Assembly (NCBI RefSeq): GCF_051020765.1
Contig: NW_027469125.1
Coordinates: 496,001-560,000, forward strand
DNA length: 64,000 nucleotides
DNA from: Lasioglossum baleicum
Lineage: Eukaryota > Arthropoda > Insecta > Hymenoptera > Halictidae
Direction of reading: 5' to 3'
Position 1 is the first letter of the stretch; every line of letters begins with the position of its first letter. Shown one piece after another: positions 1 to 10,303 of the stretch. The notes beneath the pieces are model-generated. The model did no database searches, was not told the origin of the DNA, and saw only the letters and a list, made by a program, of their open reading frames with translations. Both the position numbers and the translations under genes were made by a program.

Positions 1-171
1 TTTAAACGTACAAAGTTTCCTTTCATTATTCATTTCATTCTCATTGTCGATGAGCTTGGATTCTCCGAAGTAAAGTTGCAAACTTCTATTCCGTTGTAAA
101 CTAGATTCATTTCATTTCTTGTTATTAAATTCGGTGAAATGAATACTACAAATCTCAGATTCTAGGTGAGG

Positions 172-2764
172 GCCTAGCTGATTAAGGTGGTTAAAACTGC
201 TCTTAGAGCTTTTTCAATGGCTATTGAACCATTCCAAAGCTGACCAAGAAAAACCCCTCTGAGTAAAATTTCAGCCCTCTAGCTTCCCCGTGAGAGTAGT
301 TACAGGGTAAAATAGATTTTGCGCTTTCCGGCGCATTTTCCGGTCCACAAATGCGTTCTAAAATTCTGAAAAAATTTGACACATTTCGGATCCCTAAGAC
401 GCATTTTTGGGAATTTTTTCAGATTTTTTTGTTGCAAACTGTGGTCGTAAAAAATGAAAATCCTCAAAAAATCGGAAAAATATTTTTTTCTCAAAAATAT
501 GGAAACATGCTATTCTATTGTTTGGTTTCCTGATACGTCGACAGTACATGCATTATGCTGGAGTTTTATAATACTTTTTATGATTCAAAACTATTTTTGT
601 ATGTATTTTACTTAAAAATGTTACTTAAATATTTTTAGAACATTAAAAAAATATTGTTAAACTCATATGAATAAAGGTCTTTGCAGACTATACCGACACG
701 GCGGCTACCTGCAACGGACCGCTAGGCCGTTTTGGGTCTCTCCTCTGTATTTCAATGGGGATGCGGATACTAGGCCGTACCGACGACCCGCCACATCCCC
801 ATTGTAATACACAGCGGCGCGGTGCAGGTAGCCGGCGAGTATTCCGGCGATGTTGTAAGTAAGCGTTGCGAACATTCAGGTATACATACATACAGGGTGT
901 TTACCTACAGGTGGGAGAAAATTTAAGGGGTGGTTCTCGACGATAATATATGACGAAAATGAAGAATAAAAAAATTGCGATTTCGGCTTTGTTATTTAGT
1001 TATTAACAATTAAAAATCCGCCTAAAATGCTGCAACACTTCTAACAAAAGTATACGTTCCGTACGTCAGACAGGCGCGCGACAGTCTCGTATCAAGTGAT
1101 AAACGCATGCATACCTTGGTTCTCATTTGGGGCCCCAGCGAGGTGAAAATGTTTAAAAAATCGGTGGACGACATTGAACCTACCTACTCGTTAAAATCCA
1201 CAAGGGCATTTCTAATATCCGCCCTATGGAATTATCGAGTAGAAGGGATCAATGCCCTTTCACTTTTAAATTCTTCTCAAACATATCCACAAATCCTTAT
1301 CCTGCACTATAATTGTTCATAACACCGTACCTAATATACTGGAATAAACGCTCTAGCACTATTTACAATATCATACACACGCACTACGAGTTTACAGAGA
1401 GTACAAGTTTACTGAGGGGAATGAGGAGAATGTAAAGAACTGGTAATCCTTTAATGTTGAAACACTGCACTTTATTGAACTTTATTTACGTCGCGAGACT
1501 CGCTCACAGACAGGAAGGATATCTTTGAGGTCATGCGATTTCTGCGAACGGAAATCTTCGACGCGTGCGAGAAGAATCGTCCGTTCAAGCTAGCATCCGT
1601 ATGCACGCTGATTCAAGACTGCAGGACTGTGCAGGATAAGGATTTGTGGATATGTTTGAGAAGAATTTAAAAGTGAAAGGGCATTGATCCCTTCTACTCG
1701 ATAATTCCATAGGGCGGATATTAGAAATGCCCTTGTGGATTTTAACGAGTAGGTAGGTTCAATGTCGTCCACCGATTTTTTAAACATTTTCACCTCGCTG
1801 GGGCCCCAAATGAGAACCAAGGTATGCATGCGTTTATCACTTGATACGAGACTGTCGCGCGCCTGTCTGACGTACGGAACGTATACTTTTGTTAGAAGTG
1901 TTGCAGCATTTTAGGCGGATTTTTAATTGTTAATAACTAAATAACAAAGCCGAAATCGCAATTTTTTTATTCTTCATTTTCGTCATATATTATCGTCGAG
2001 AACCACCCCTTAAATTTTCTCCCACCTGTAGGTAAACACCCTGTATGTATGTATACCTGAATGTTCGCAACGCTTACTTACAACATCGCCGGAATACTCG
2101 CCGGCTACCTGCACCGCGCCGCTGTGTATTACAATGGGGATGTGGCGGGTCGTCGGTACGGCCTAGTATCCGCATCCCCATTGAAATACAGAGGAGAGAC
2201 CCAAAACGGCCTAGCGGTCCGTTGCAGGTAGCCGCCGTGTCGGTATAGTCTGCAAAGACCTTTATTCATATGAGTTTAACAATATTTTTTTAATGTTCTA
2301 AAAATATTTAAGTAACATTTTTAAGTAAAATACATACAAAAATAGTTTTGAATCATAAAAAGTATTATAAAACTCCAGCATAATGCATGTACTGTCGACG
2401 TATCAGGAAACCAAACAATAGAATAGCATGTTTCCATATTTTTGAGAAAAAAATATTTTTCCGATTTTTTGAGGATTTTCATTTTTTACGACCACAGTTT
2501 GCAACAAAAAAATCTGAAAAAATTCCCAAAAATGCGTCTTAGGGATCCGAAATGTGTCAAATTTTTTCAGAATTTTAGAACGCATTTGTGGACCGGAAAA
2601 TGCGCCGGAAAGCGCAAAATCTATTTTACCCTGTAACTACTCTCACGGGGAAGCTAGAGGGCTGAAATTTTACTCAGAGGGGTTTTTCTTGGTCAGCTTT
2701 GGAATGGTTCAATAGCCATTGAAAAAACTCTAAGAGCAGTTCTGACCATCTTAATCGGCTAGGT
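172..2764. repeat. 2.6 kb foldback (palindromic) element
   Basis: The left arm (172-1307) and right arm (1629-2764) are near-perfect reverse complements mirrored about position 1468, with a 321 bp spacer. Within the arms are a GC-rich part (about 690-890) and an AT-rich segment (about 895-1100). Relatives of the AT-rich segment occur at 44741-45110, 45982-46055 and 51284-51420. The outer arm is related to 3809-4134 and 53605-53830. The short ORFs are mirrored in both arms and look noncoding. No target duplication could be recognised. The element lies upstream of the first visible USP1 exon, probably in another intron of that gene. Confidence 0.85.
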
Positions 2765-3063
2765 TCAAGATTGATCAAGAATTTTTTATTTTTCTCATCA
2801 GTGAGTATTGTAAGAATTTGAGGCCGGAAACTTTCATTTCCCTATTTTGTCAGGGAGATTGGTGCTTTATTTTCAAATAATATGTATTTAGATACATTTA
2901 TAAATTCAATTCTATATTTATTAGGAAAAACAAATTGTGGGAATTCTGTTTTTCTTTCTCTCTGTTGCTGGTTGAAGTATCTTGAAGTTTTATAGTTTAG
3001 TAGAAGTTTGGAAGTGTTTATGATGTGTACAATTTAATAAACGTATTGTCATATATGCGTTAT

Positions 3064-3144
3064 TAACTTCCCGATTTTATAGGGAAGTTATTGTAATGAC
3101 CCCGAAAATCGACAATCGTTTTTTTAGCAGATCTTCACGTTTCA

Positions 3145-3180
<36 letters not shown>

Positions 3181-3262
3181 GGAGTCATTTTAGACTATTC
3201 TCAGTGCCCCGCTGTGCCCTGCTGTAACTTAGAGCTGATTAGATTTTGGTCCAATTTTTTTC
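3064..3262. repeat. Dispersed repeat abutting the USP1 splice acceptor
   Basis: It begins with a small hairpin (CTTCCC...GGGAAG) followed by a conserved stretch ending near TTTTGGTCCAA. A longer inverted copy lies at 50964-51283. A CT microsatellite (about 3147-3178) occupies the place where the other copy holds a CG/CA microsatellite. The repeat ends only about 12 bp before the 3' splice site of the USP1 exon at 3275. Confidence 0.7.
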
Positions 3263-3274
3263 TTTTCATTTCAG

Positions 3275-3786
3275 AGAGGTGAATCCTATTTTCGAAGGGA
3301 ACCAACAGCAAGATGCTCATGAACTGTTAGTATGCTTACTGGACAACATCAGAGAAACATTTCAATTGTTGGTTCGACACAGAGAGAGCCAGTTCGGTCA
3401 GAACAACGGATTGTCAAATTTTTCTGTAGAACATTCATCGGACATACAGTCGGAGTGCACTAACTCCGCTAAAAGAAGTATTTGTAAATCTAGGAAAAAG
3501 AAAAAGATAACGACAAGAGGAAGTGCCTCTTGCCTTGTACAGTCGAGCTTGAACGGCGTATCGGTGTCTTCTAGACCGTACGAGAACGGCCACTCTGAGT
3601 TTCTGGAAAGTAACGGAGATATAAACAGTCACAGGCCGGAAAGCAAAAAATGTTTTATTTCCGAAGACTTTGAAGGTGTCAGTCTTCTGCGTACTACATG
3701 TCTCGAGTGTGAACACGTTACGGAACGAAAGGAAACATTTTGTGATATCTGTGTGCCTATTGACATTGACCGGTCGAATGAAACTG
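3275..3786 (+). CDS. USP1: USP1-type ubiquitin carboxyl-terminal hydrolase, internal exon
   Basis: This exon encodes about 170 residues of a C19 deubiquitinase. A polypyrimidine tract and CAG acceptor end at 3274, and a GTATGT donor follows 3786. The QQQDAHELL box, which follows the catalytic-cysteine box in the USP fold, is near the start. A lysine/serine-rich insert follows, as in USP1 proteins, then LLRTTCLECE with the first CxxC of the zinc-binding fingers and TERKETFCDI. The catalytic cysteine box is not in this exon and must lie upstream of the window. USP1 with its UAF1 partner removes monoubiquitin from FANCD2 and PCNA; that role is inferred from the family. The exon ends in phase 1 and joins in frame to the exon at 23500. 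The USP1 assignment rests on the insert and the wording of the motifs; another USP of the same subgroup is possible. Confidence 0.88.
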
Positions 3787-4149
3787 GTATGTGGTATTAA
3801 TCAGCTTTGGGTCATTCCGTGCCAAATCGATCAGGGATTTTAATCGAGCTTGAACCATTCGATAGCGTACCTAAAAAGACCCCTCTCTTCCAAGTTTCAG
3901 CCCTATATCTCATCTGTAACGGTAGTTATTTAGTTATCGAGAAAAATCGAAAAACCAGTTTTGGCCTATTTTTGCTATTTATTGACAATTAAAAATTCTG
4001 AAAAAATCTGACACATTTCGGATGCCAAGCTACATATTAGGTATCATTTCCAGATTTTTCCGTTTCAAGCTCTGCTTGTAAAAAATGAAAAAAATCGAAA
4101 AAATGCAGGTTTCATATAGAAATCTAAAAGGTGTTACCTCAGATATAAT

Positions 4150-4326
4150 TTAGCAATGAGATATTATCGTAAGTATTATGTTCAATTTTTTTCAAATTTC
4201 TGAGAGTGGTGCGTCGTAGTTAAAAAAAAATAAAAACCACTTTTTTTTAACTCTGACGCACCACTCTCAGGAATTTGAAAAAAATTGAGCAGAATACTTA
4301 CGGTAATATCTCATTGCTAAATTAAA
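4150..4326. repeat. Small nested foldback
   Basis: Arms of about 75 bp (4150-4224 and 4248-4324) are reverse complements around an A-rich loop. They share the sequence GACGCACCACTCTCAG and its complement. Confidence 0.8.
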
Positions 4327-4812
4327 TCCAAACCAAAACACTTCGTGTAAAGGTTGACCAAGTTCCCCGGCCCATCCACTTTAGTGATATGAAGGATGGA
4401 CCAAGTTCCTCTCGCCTATCCAAGTTGTGATATGATGGATGGACCAAGTGCTCAAGCAAAAATCTTATGAATTTGTTAAAATCTGCCGTTGCTTCGTCTT
4501 CTGCAGAATCGTCTCCTTCTGCGCCGTATCCGGATATAAACTTTTCTCATGCAAGTCAAAATATTAGTGCCAGTGCAGACGCCAAGTTCCCTAGGTTGTA
4601 AAGTTTGAATTAGGTAAGTGCAACAATCATTGGCCTCTGGGAATTGGTCTTTCCCGATATCACAGCCCTTATAGGCAAGAGGAACTTGGCCCATCCATCA
4701 TATCACAACTTTGATAGGCGAGAGGAACTTGGTCCATGCTTCATATCACTGATTGTGAAGTGGATGGGCCGGGGAACTTGGTCAACCTTTACACGAAGTG
4801 TTTTGGTTTGGA
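4327..4812. repeat. 0.49 kb nested foldback (TCCAAACCAAAAC termini)
   Basis: The termini TCCAAACCAAAACACTTCG (left) and its complement (right, ending at 4812) begin arms of about 120 bp (4327-4450 and 4684-4812). The arms carry a repeated GGACCAAGTTCC-type motif. The loop 4451-4683 has no recognisable gene. Confidence 0.8.
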
Positions 4813-5744
4813 TATCATGTTATTTTTGTAAGAAATGGCCAGATATTCGGAGGATTCATAGACGGAAGTTAATTTGTAGAAAATAGCATGATGCATCTCA
4901 CTTAAAACACGCACGTGGCTGTATCTCGGGAACGGTGCGTCCTATCGCAAAAATAACGAAATTTTCGAAAGGCCAAAACATATAGGGTATGCCCAACCAC
5001 ATGGCGTATGTGGTATTTTGATTTAAAGAAAAAAAAATTTTTCGGGTTTTTCGAAAAAAATTTTTTTTTCGGGATTTTCGATTTTTCCTGTTGGTTTGGA
5101 TATAAAAGACACCTGATTCCAAAATTTCAAGTTTCTAGCTTGTCTGGGAGTGGGTTAGAATTTACATGATTCTCCTATATATATTCGAAGAATTATGCGT
5201 TTTTGGGGTATTTTTATCTCAGGTTCCAGGCTAGGTAGAAAGTTGCTTTTTACATGAGAGTTAGTTGATATTATATCTAGTTCAAATAAAAATTTTGGTT
5301 GACCTCGGTTACCGGGGAGAGCGGCAGTGGCGGTGGCAATATGGCTAAAAACCGCTAAACTATCGTACGAGAATAACTACTCGGCAGCTTAGGGGTGGCG
5401 GGAGAGGAATTGGATCTGGAGTAGCACCTTTTAGATTTCTATATGAAACCTGCAATTTTTCGATTTTTTCGTGTTTTTCATTTTTTACAAGCAGAGCTTG
5501 CAACGGAAAAATCTGGAAATGATACCTAATATTTGGCTTGGTATTCGAAATGTGTCAGATTTTTTTCAGAAGTTTTAATTGGCAATAAATAGGGAAAATG
5601 GGCCATAAACAGTTTTTTCGATTTTTCTCGATAACTAAAGAACTACCCTTACAGATGAGATATGGGGCAGAAACTTGACAGAGAGGAGTCTTTTTGGGTA
5701 GGCTGTCAAATGGTCCAAGCTCGATTAAAATCCCGTCGGGGGGA

Positions 5745-5752
5745 CATTTGAC
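5745..5752. repeat. 8-bp target-site duplication CATTTGAC (left)
   Basis: Identical to 23027-23034. Each copy directly abuts a CAGGGGTTGAAA-type terminus in opposite orientation. Confidence 0.85.
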
Positions 5753-5861
5753 CAGGGGTTGAAACGGTTCTGAAAATAACTGTTTGAAACAGTTATATAA
5801 CGGTTCTGACCAGGCTCGCCATATTCCGCGCGGTACCAGGCCCCTTACCGCTGCGCCCCTC

Positions 5862-5947
5862 GCCCATTTGTTGGGCTAAGCCCGCCTGGCTTGCCCCACT
5901 CCTCGCCAGTGCCCCAGGCGGGCTTAGCCCGGCAGATGGGCGAGGGG
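5862..5947. repeat. 86 bp hairpin insertion in the left arm only
   Basis: Its two halves are near inverted copies (GGGCTAAGCCCGCCTGG against CCAGGCGGGCTTAGCCC). The equivalent site in the right arm (about 20815) lacks it, so it entered after the palindrome formed. Confidence 0.75.
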
Positions 5948-6129
5948 AGTAGATGTTATACACGGGTTCTAATTCACTTTTCACTTCACGGGAGAGCGGT
6001 ACCGCCACTTCACGGGAGGGCGGTACCGCCGAGCGGTATTGCAAGAGCATATATTACGTCATATTTTTAATGGAATTATTGCATCATGTTTTTGGGGGAG
6101 GGGGAGGGGGGGGATACAGCCCATATCTT

Positions 6130-6364
6130 GAAAGGTGGGGGAGAGGGGGGGCAGTTTCCAGGTATTGCATTCGAGACCAGTTTCCTGGTATTGCCTGGTG
6201 AGGGGGAGGGGGAGGGGTGATCCTTGGGAACGTGTCCGAACGTGTTTATGTTTTCACGTCTCTACATGCAAGACTGTTTATGTCTGTCATCGCCATGCAG
6301 CTATCGTAAAACATTCATTTGAACGGAGTTCAATGAACGTCTTGTTTAATTTCATAAATATATA
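6130..6364 (+). repeat. Direct repeat, copy 1 (left arm)
   Basis: About 220-235 bp beginning with a GGGGGAG run and ending near TTTCATAAATATA. It is repeated in direct orientation at 6761-6983. In the right arm only one copy is present (about 19640-19870). Confidence 0.8.
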
Positions 6365-6760
6365 CAAGGTCCCCTCTGAAAGATTTATGTAAGGGGACCA
6401 TACAGCCAGTCAATAATTTTTCTCAACATCGATTTGTCGAGGACCAACGGTTTTTCTCACGTGCGGAGATTTCGATGAACGTATAATCTCACGAGTTCGT
6501 CTTGTTTAATTTCGTACAACGGTCCCCTCTTATCGATGTAGTGCAAGAGGACCGTGTCACTGTTTCTGTCTGCCATCGCCATACAGCCAGCTATCGTAAA
6601 CATTCATTAAAAGTAGCATTTCAAATAATTTCATACATCTTTTTATCGTAGTTGGTTGGGGATGATAAGAATGAATGAACAGGACGCGATGGAACGCGAA
6701 GTCTTCGCAAACGTTCCATTAATGATTAACTGCTGGAACTTCGAAATGAAATACGGAATA

Positions 6761-6983
6761 AAGGTGGGGGAGGGGGGGCAGTTTCCAGGTATTGCATTCG
6801 AGACCAGTTTCCTGGTATTGCCTGGTGAGGGGGAGGGGTGATCCTTGGGAACGTGTCCGAACGTGTTTATGTTTTCACGTCTCTACATGCAAGACTGTTT
6901 ATGTCTGTCATCGCCATGCAGCTATCGTAAAACATTCATTTGAACGGAGTTCAATGAACGTCTTGTTTAATTTCATAAATATA
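6761..6983 (+). repeat. Direct repeat, copy 2 (left arm)
   Basis: Second copy of 6130-6364. It stands where the right arm instead has about 610 bp of unrelated sequence (18640-19250), so the left arm has been rewritten here. Confidence 0.75.
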
Positions 6984-7523
6984 CAACGGTCCCCTCTGAA
7001 AGATCTTCTTATCGATGTAATGCAAGATGTAAGAGGACCGTGTCGCTGTTTCTGTCTGCCATCGCCATACAGTCAGATATCGTAAACGCTCATTAAGAAT
7101 AGCATTTCAAATCATTTTTTCCAGCTTTTTATTGTAGTTGGTGGGGATGGTAAGAATGAATGAATGGAACGCGAAGTCTTCGTGAACGTTCCATCGTTGC
7201 AAGCGTTTGTCGTGTTGAGATTCAAAGATCAACCATTTTTCCATACGTGACGGTTTTCGCGTACTGCCCGTTGGACTTGTTGCGTGTGTGTGGAATATTA
7301 TATGGAGATATTTTTTACATTAGTGGGTAGGGGTATTCATTATAAATTGCTCGTAACAGTCGTCGTATGAAGTTATACCATAAGAAAAAACGTCGACAAT
7401 CAGGATCGCTATACGAAGTTACATCGCGTGTGTGTTTTTATCATCCGACCAGTCAACTTCGCGCATCCCCCTTTCTTCAACGGTAAGTACAATAAAAAAA
7501 ATTAATAAACGATGTAAAATCTA

Positions 7524-8028
7524 GTGGAAAAAATTGTGGAAAAAAAATTTATATGCAAAGAGTTAGCTATGATCGATGTTTGTCACGACGGCTCGTTCGA
7601 ACTCTTCGAATTTCGCTTGGGGAAGAACGTTGTTTATCCGACGCTGACAAAAAGTCTGCATGGTATGTCAGCAATTTCATACACGGGATTCCATTTAAAG
7701 ATTTCGGCTATGAAAAATATCAACAGCACGATATATTCGAAGTAATTCAAAATTTTGTGCGCGATTATGCGAATCCTGTCGTAGCGTACAAAGGTGGATG
7801 TTTCGAGAGAGAGACATCCTTCGAAAAATGAAAATAAACTCGATAAATTTGGAAGATTTCAACTGTCCGAAATACGATGTACTAGTTCACGATCCCGTGT
7901 ATGAAATTGCTGATGACGAACCGTGTCGACTTCACTGTTGGCAACCGACAAAAAACATCACATACCATTGCAGTCTGCGCGAAGTACAAACATTTCGAGC
8001 AGGGGTTAACAATTATAAAAACACGTAA
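7524..8028 (+). pseudogene. Unrecognised ORF of the palindromic element, frameshifted (left copy)
   Basis: Two overlapping frames (7553-7831, then 7798-8028) read as one protein when joined near an AGAGAGAG tract. The visible text includes IHGIPFKDFGYEKYQ, VVAYKGG followed by an FERD/FRERD motif at the shift, NLEDFNCPKYDV, and later Cys/His-containing CRLHC and YHCSLRE. The KGG-E-R-D and N-CPK pattern followed by Cys/His pairs resembles a conserved domain with a nuclease-like or zinc-binding character, but I cannot name it. It lies 0.5 kb upstream of the PolB segment in the same orientation. The identical frameshift is present in the mirrored copy, so the damage predates palindrome formation. 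Confidence 0.5.
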
Positions 8029-8578
8029 AGTATCAGTTATAAAGACGCGACTTTGAATTTTTTCCACGTCAAAACCACAAACATGACACCTCTTTTTACG
8101 TTTTTTTTATTTTTTTCACACAGTGTTTCACAATGATTGTGAAATTGGAGATTGATTTTGGGCGAAGCGCGGTATGGACGTCTGAGGATTCGTCAAAGAA
8201 TCGTCGCTCGAAGGTAAATAAATTTTCAAAGAAAAAATATCCCAAAGTATATAACATGATATACATATAACTGTCTATCTGTCTGTTCGCAGGAAACAAA
8301 AATAATGAAGACAAATGACAAGAAATTCGCTGCAATAATTATATTTTAATTATTTTTTAATACTTGTATATTTGTATAATTAAAGAGTAGATAAGAGTAA
8401 CTTTTCACTAATGTAAAAAATATCTCGCTGTATAGGGAGGGGGCGATATTATTACTGTAATTGTTTTCTTTTTAATAAATACGAGTTAATTGTATGAGTA
8501 GGAGGACGAGGCGGAGGAGGAGGATTGGTTTTAAATAAAAAATAAGATCTTTCTTATAATTTTTTTATTTGATAAATT

Positions 8579-9181
8579 ATGAAACAGCTAACGAATGAAC
8601 AGTGCGAGGCACTTATCAACGCGGCGCATTGCAACATTTGTGAAAAACCATGTGAGGAAAAGGATATACGGGTGCGCGATCATTGTCATCTAACAGGACG
8701 ATATAGAGGCCCCACGCATCAAGATTGCAATTTAAATTACAAAAATTCGTTTTGCATTCCCATAGTTTTCCACAATTTATCCGGGTACGATTCACATTTC
8801 ATTATCGAAGAAATAGCTAATGCGTTTGAAGGTAGTGTCAACGTATTACCAATAATTAAAGAAAAGTATATTTCATTTACAAAAATGTTGAAGATCAGCA
8901 ATCAGATTCGCGTAATTGTATTAAATTACGATTCATCGATTCGTACAAAAATGTTTGAACACAAGTCTCGACAAATTAGCATCTTTCCTCGACACAAACA
9001 AATTGACAATTTTACGCGTTCCGAATTTCAAAATCTTTCCATAGAAAATTTCATGTTGTTGACGCGAAAGGGTGTCTCTTTCCATACGAATATCTCGATT
9101 GCGTAGATAAATTAGACGATCTTTGTTTGCGAGTCATTTTACAGTTCGTTGACAGGCGAAACCGTATCCGAACGTGATTAT
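8579..9181 (+). pseudogene. Polinton/Maverick-type DNA polymerase B, first segment (left copy)
   Basis: The 175-codon ORF starts MKQLTNEQCEAL and carries the Cys/His cluster CNICEKPCEEKDIRVRDHCH, then LTGRYRGPTHQDCN and IPIVFHNLSGYDSHFI. This is the characteristic beginning of the exonuclease-polymerase region in protein-primed B-family polymerases of Polinton/Maverick elements. After about codon 165 two small frameshifts break the frame, but homologous text continues to 9181, where a 201 bp element is inserted. The mirrored copy at 16399-17001 differs by at least one residue. It is a dead fragment: the middle of the polymerase is absent and the remaining segments are broken. Confidence 0.85.
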
Positions 9182-9974
9182 TAGACTGCGGATCTTTATG
9201 AAAAATAAAAATTGTCTTCATAAATTGCACAACATAGGAGCCAAATAGAAATATAATTTTTTCTCCAATGATATTAAGGGGGCCGTCTCCTAGCAGATGA
9301 CGGTCGCGCGTGAACACTCACACACCGCTAGAGTACACTCACACACCGCTAGACCACGTATACGTACGCGAGAATTGCTAGGATCAGGGAAATGCGTTCT
9401 GATTTCTCGATAATGCAAAGACGGGGGTTTTTATTAGTCAAAATCGCTAGATAAAAGATCAATCTAGTGCGCTGTTTGCTTCAAAAGTCGTTCTTTTACG
9501 TTTCCGAGCAATGATTTTGCAATATTCGGCTGCATGTTGCCCGTCGCATGTTGCCCGTTAGATGGCGCTGCAGTCACGCCGGCGTACTAGCCTCTCCGAC
9601 GGGCAACATGCAGCCGAATATTGCAAAATCATTGCTCGGAAACGTAAAAGAACGACTTTTGAAGCAAACAGCGCACTAGATTGATCTTTTATCTAGCGAT
9701 TTTGACTAATAAAAACCCCCGTCTTTGCATTATCGAGAAATCAGAACGCATTTCCCTGATCCTAGCAATTCTCGCGTACGTATACGTGGTCTATCGGTGT
9801 GTGAGTGTACTCTAGCGGTGTGTGAGTGTTCACGCGCGACCGTCATCTGCTAGGAGACGGCCCCCTTAATTAGCTGAAACGAGTACATTGATATTTTTAA
9901 ATCCTGTTAACCTGTCCACTGCTTTAAATTGCACATACTCATTTTTGCCATAAATGTATAAAATCCGCAGTCTA
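9182..9974. mobile_element. 201 bp TIR element in PolB, here enlarged by a nested TTAA element
   Basis: The ends are TAGACTGCGGAT and inverted ATCCGCAGTCTA, flanked by the perfect 8-bp duplication GTGATTAT (9174-9181, 9975-9982). Its clean 201 bp form is in the right arm (16198-16398). A same-length relative occurs at 42645-42845 with its mirror at 43587-43787. It interrupts the polymerase reading frame, and the host sequence on either side is contiguous once one duplication is discounted. Confidence 0.85.
9278..9865. mobile_element. 588 bp TTAA-flanked foldback element (left arm only)
   Basis: TTAA (9274-9277) and TTAA (9866-9869) flank the termini GGGGGCCGTCTCCTAGCAG and its complement. 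The mirrored site at about 16305 has a single TTAA and no insert, so the empty site is visible in the same sequence. The element is a long inverted repeat with no ORF. TTAA targeting is typical of piggyBac and Kolobok elements; this looks like a nonautonomous derivative of one of them. Confidence 0.9.
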
Positions 9975-10205
9975 GTGATTATGTGCATGCCGAGAATGTG
10001 TGGAAGCGTTTCAACACAAAAAGTTTGGGTGAATACAGCGATCTGTATTTGAAAGCTGATGTTTTGTTACTGGCTGATGTTTTTTAAAATTTTCATAAAA
10101 ACTTGCATTAAGAGCTACAGTTTAGATCCACCATATTATTACACTTTACCAGGTTTCACGTGGGATGCTATGCTAAAACATATAAAATTAGGTTTGAATT
10201 ATTAA
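9975..10205 (+). pseudogene. DNA polymerase B, second segment (left copy)
   Basis: It continues the polymerase after the 201 bp insertion. The text includes NVWKRFNTKSLGEYSDLYL and KADVLLLADVF, typical of the PolB exonuclease-to-polymerase region of Polintons, then two stop codons and a frame change. It ends where the 1.5 kb element begins at 10206. The mirrored copy is 15967-16197. Confidence 0.8.
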
Positions 10206-10251
10206 CACAGTGGGCCGGATCGAGAAATTTAGTGACATTTCACGAAAGAGT

Positions 10252-10303
<52 letters not shown>

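Larger units (their letters stand above)
3809..5752. repeat. Foldback element, main part (split by a nested 17 kb insertion)
   Basis: The outer arms 3809-4134 and about 5428-5740 are inverted copies. The left terminus GTCATTCCGTGCCAAAT has a good inverted match at 23436-23449, beyond the nested element. The original element therefore appears to run from 3809 to about 23449, with 5753-23034 inserted into its right part. It contains two smaller foldbacks. The arms are distant relatives of the 172-2764 palindrome (shared ACCCCTCT...TTTCAGCCCT and TGACACATTTCGGAT). Confidence 0.65.

Noticed and set aside
10254..10300. CT/GA microsatellites as regulatory GAGA sites
   Set aside because: They are simple-sequence tracts inside a transposon copy, vary in length between arms, and have no promoter context.
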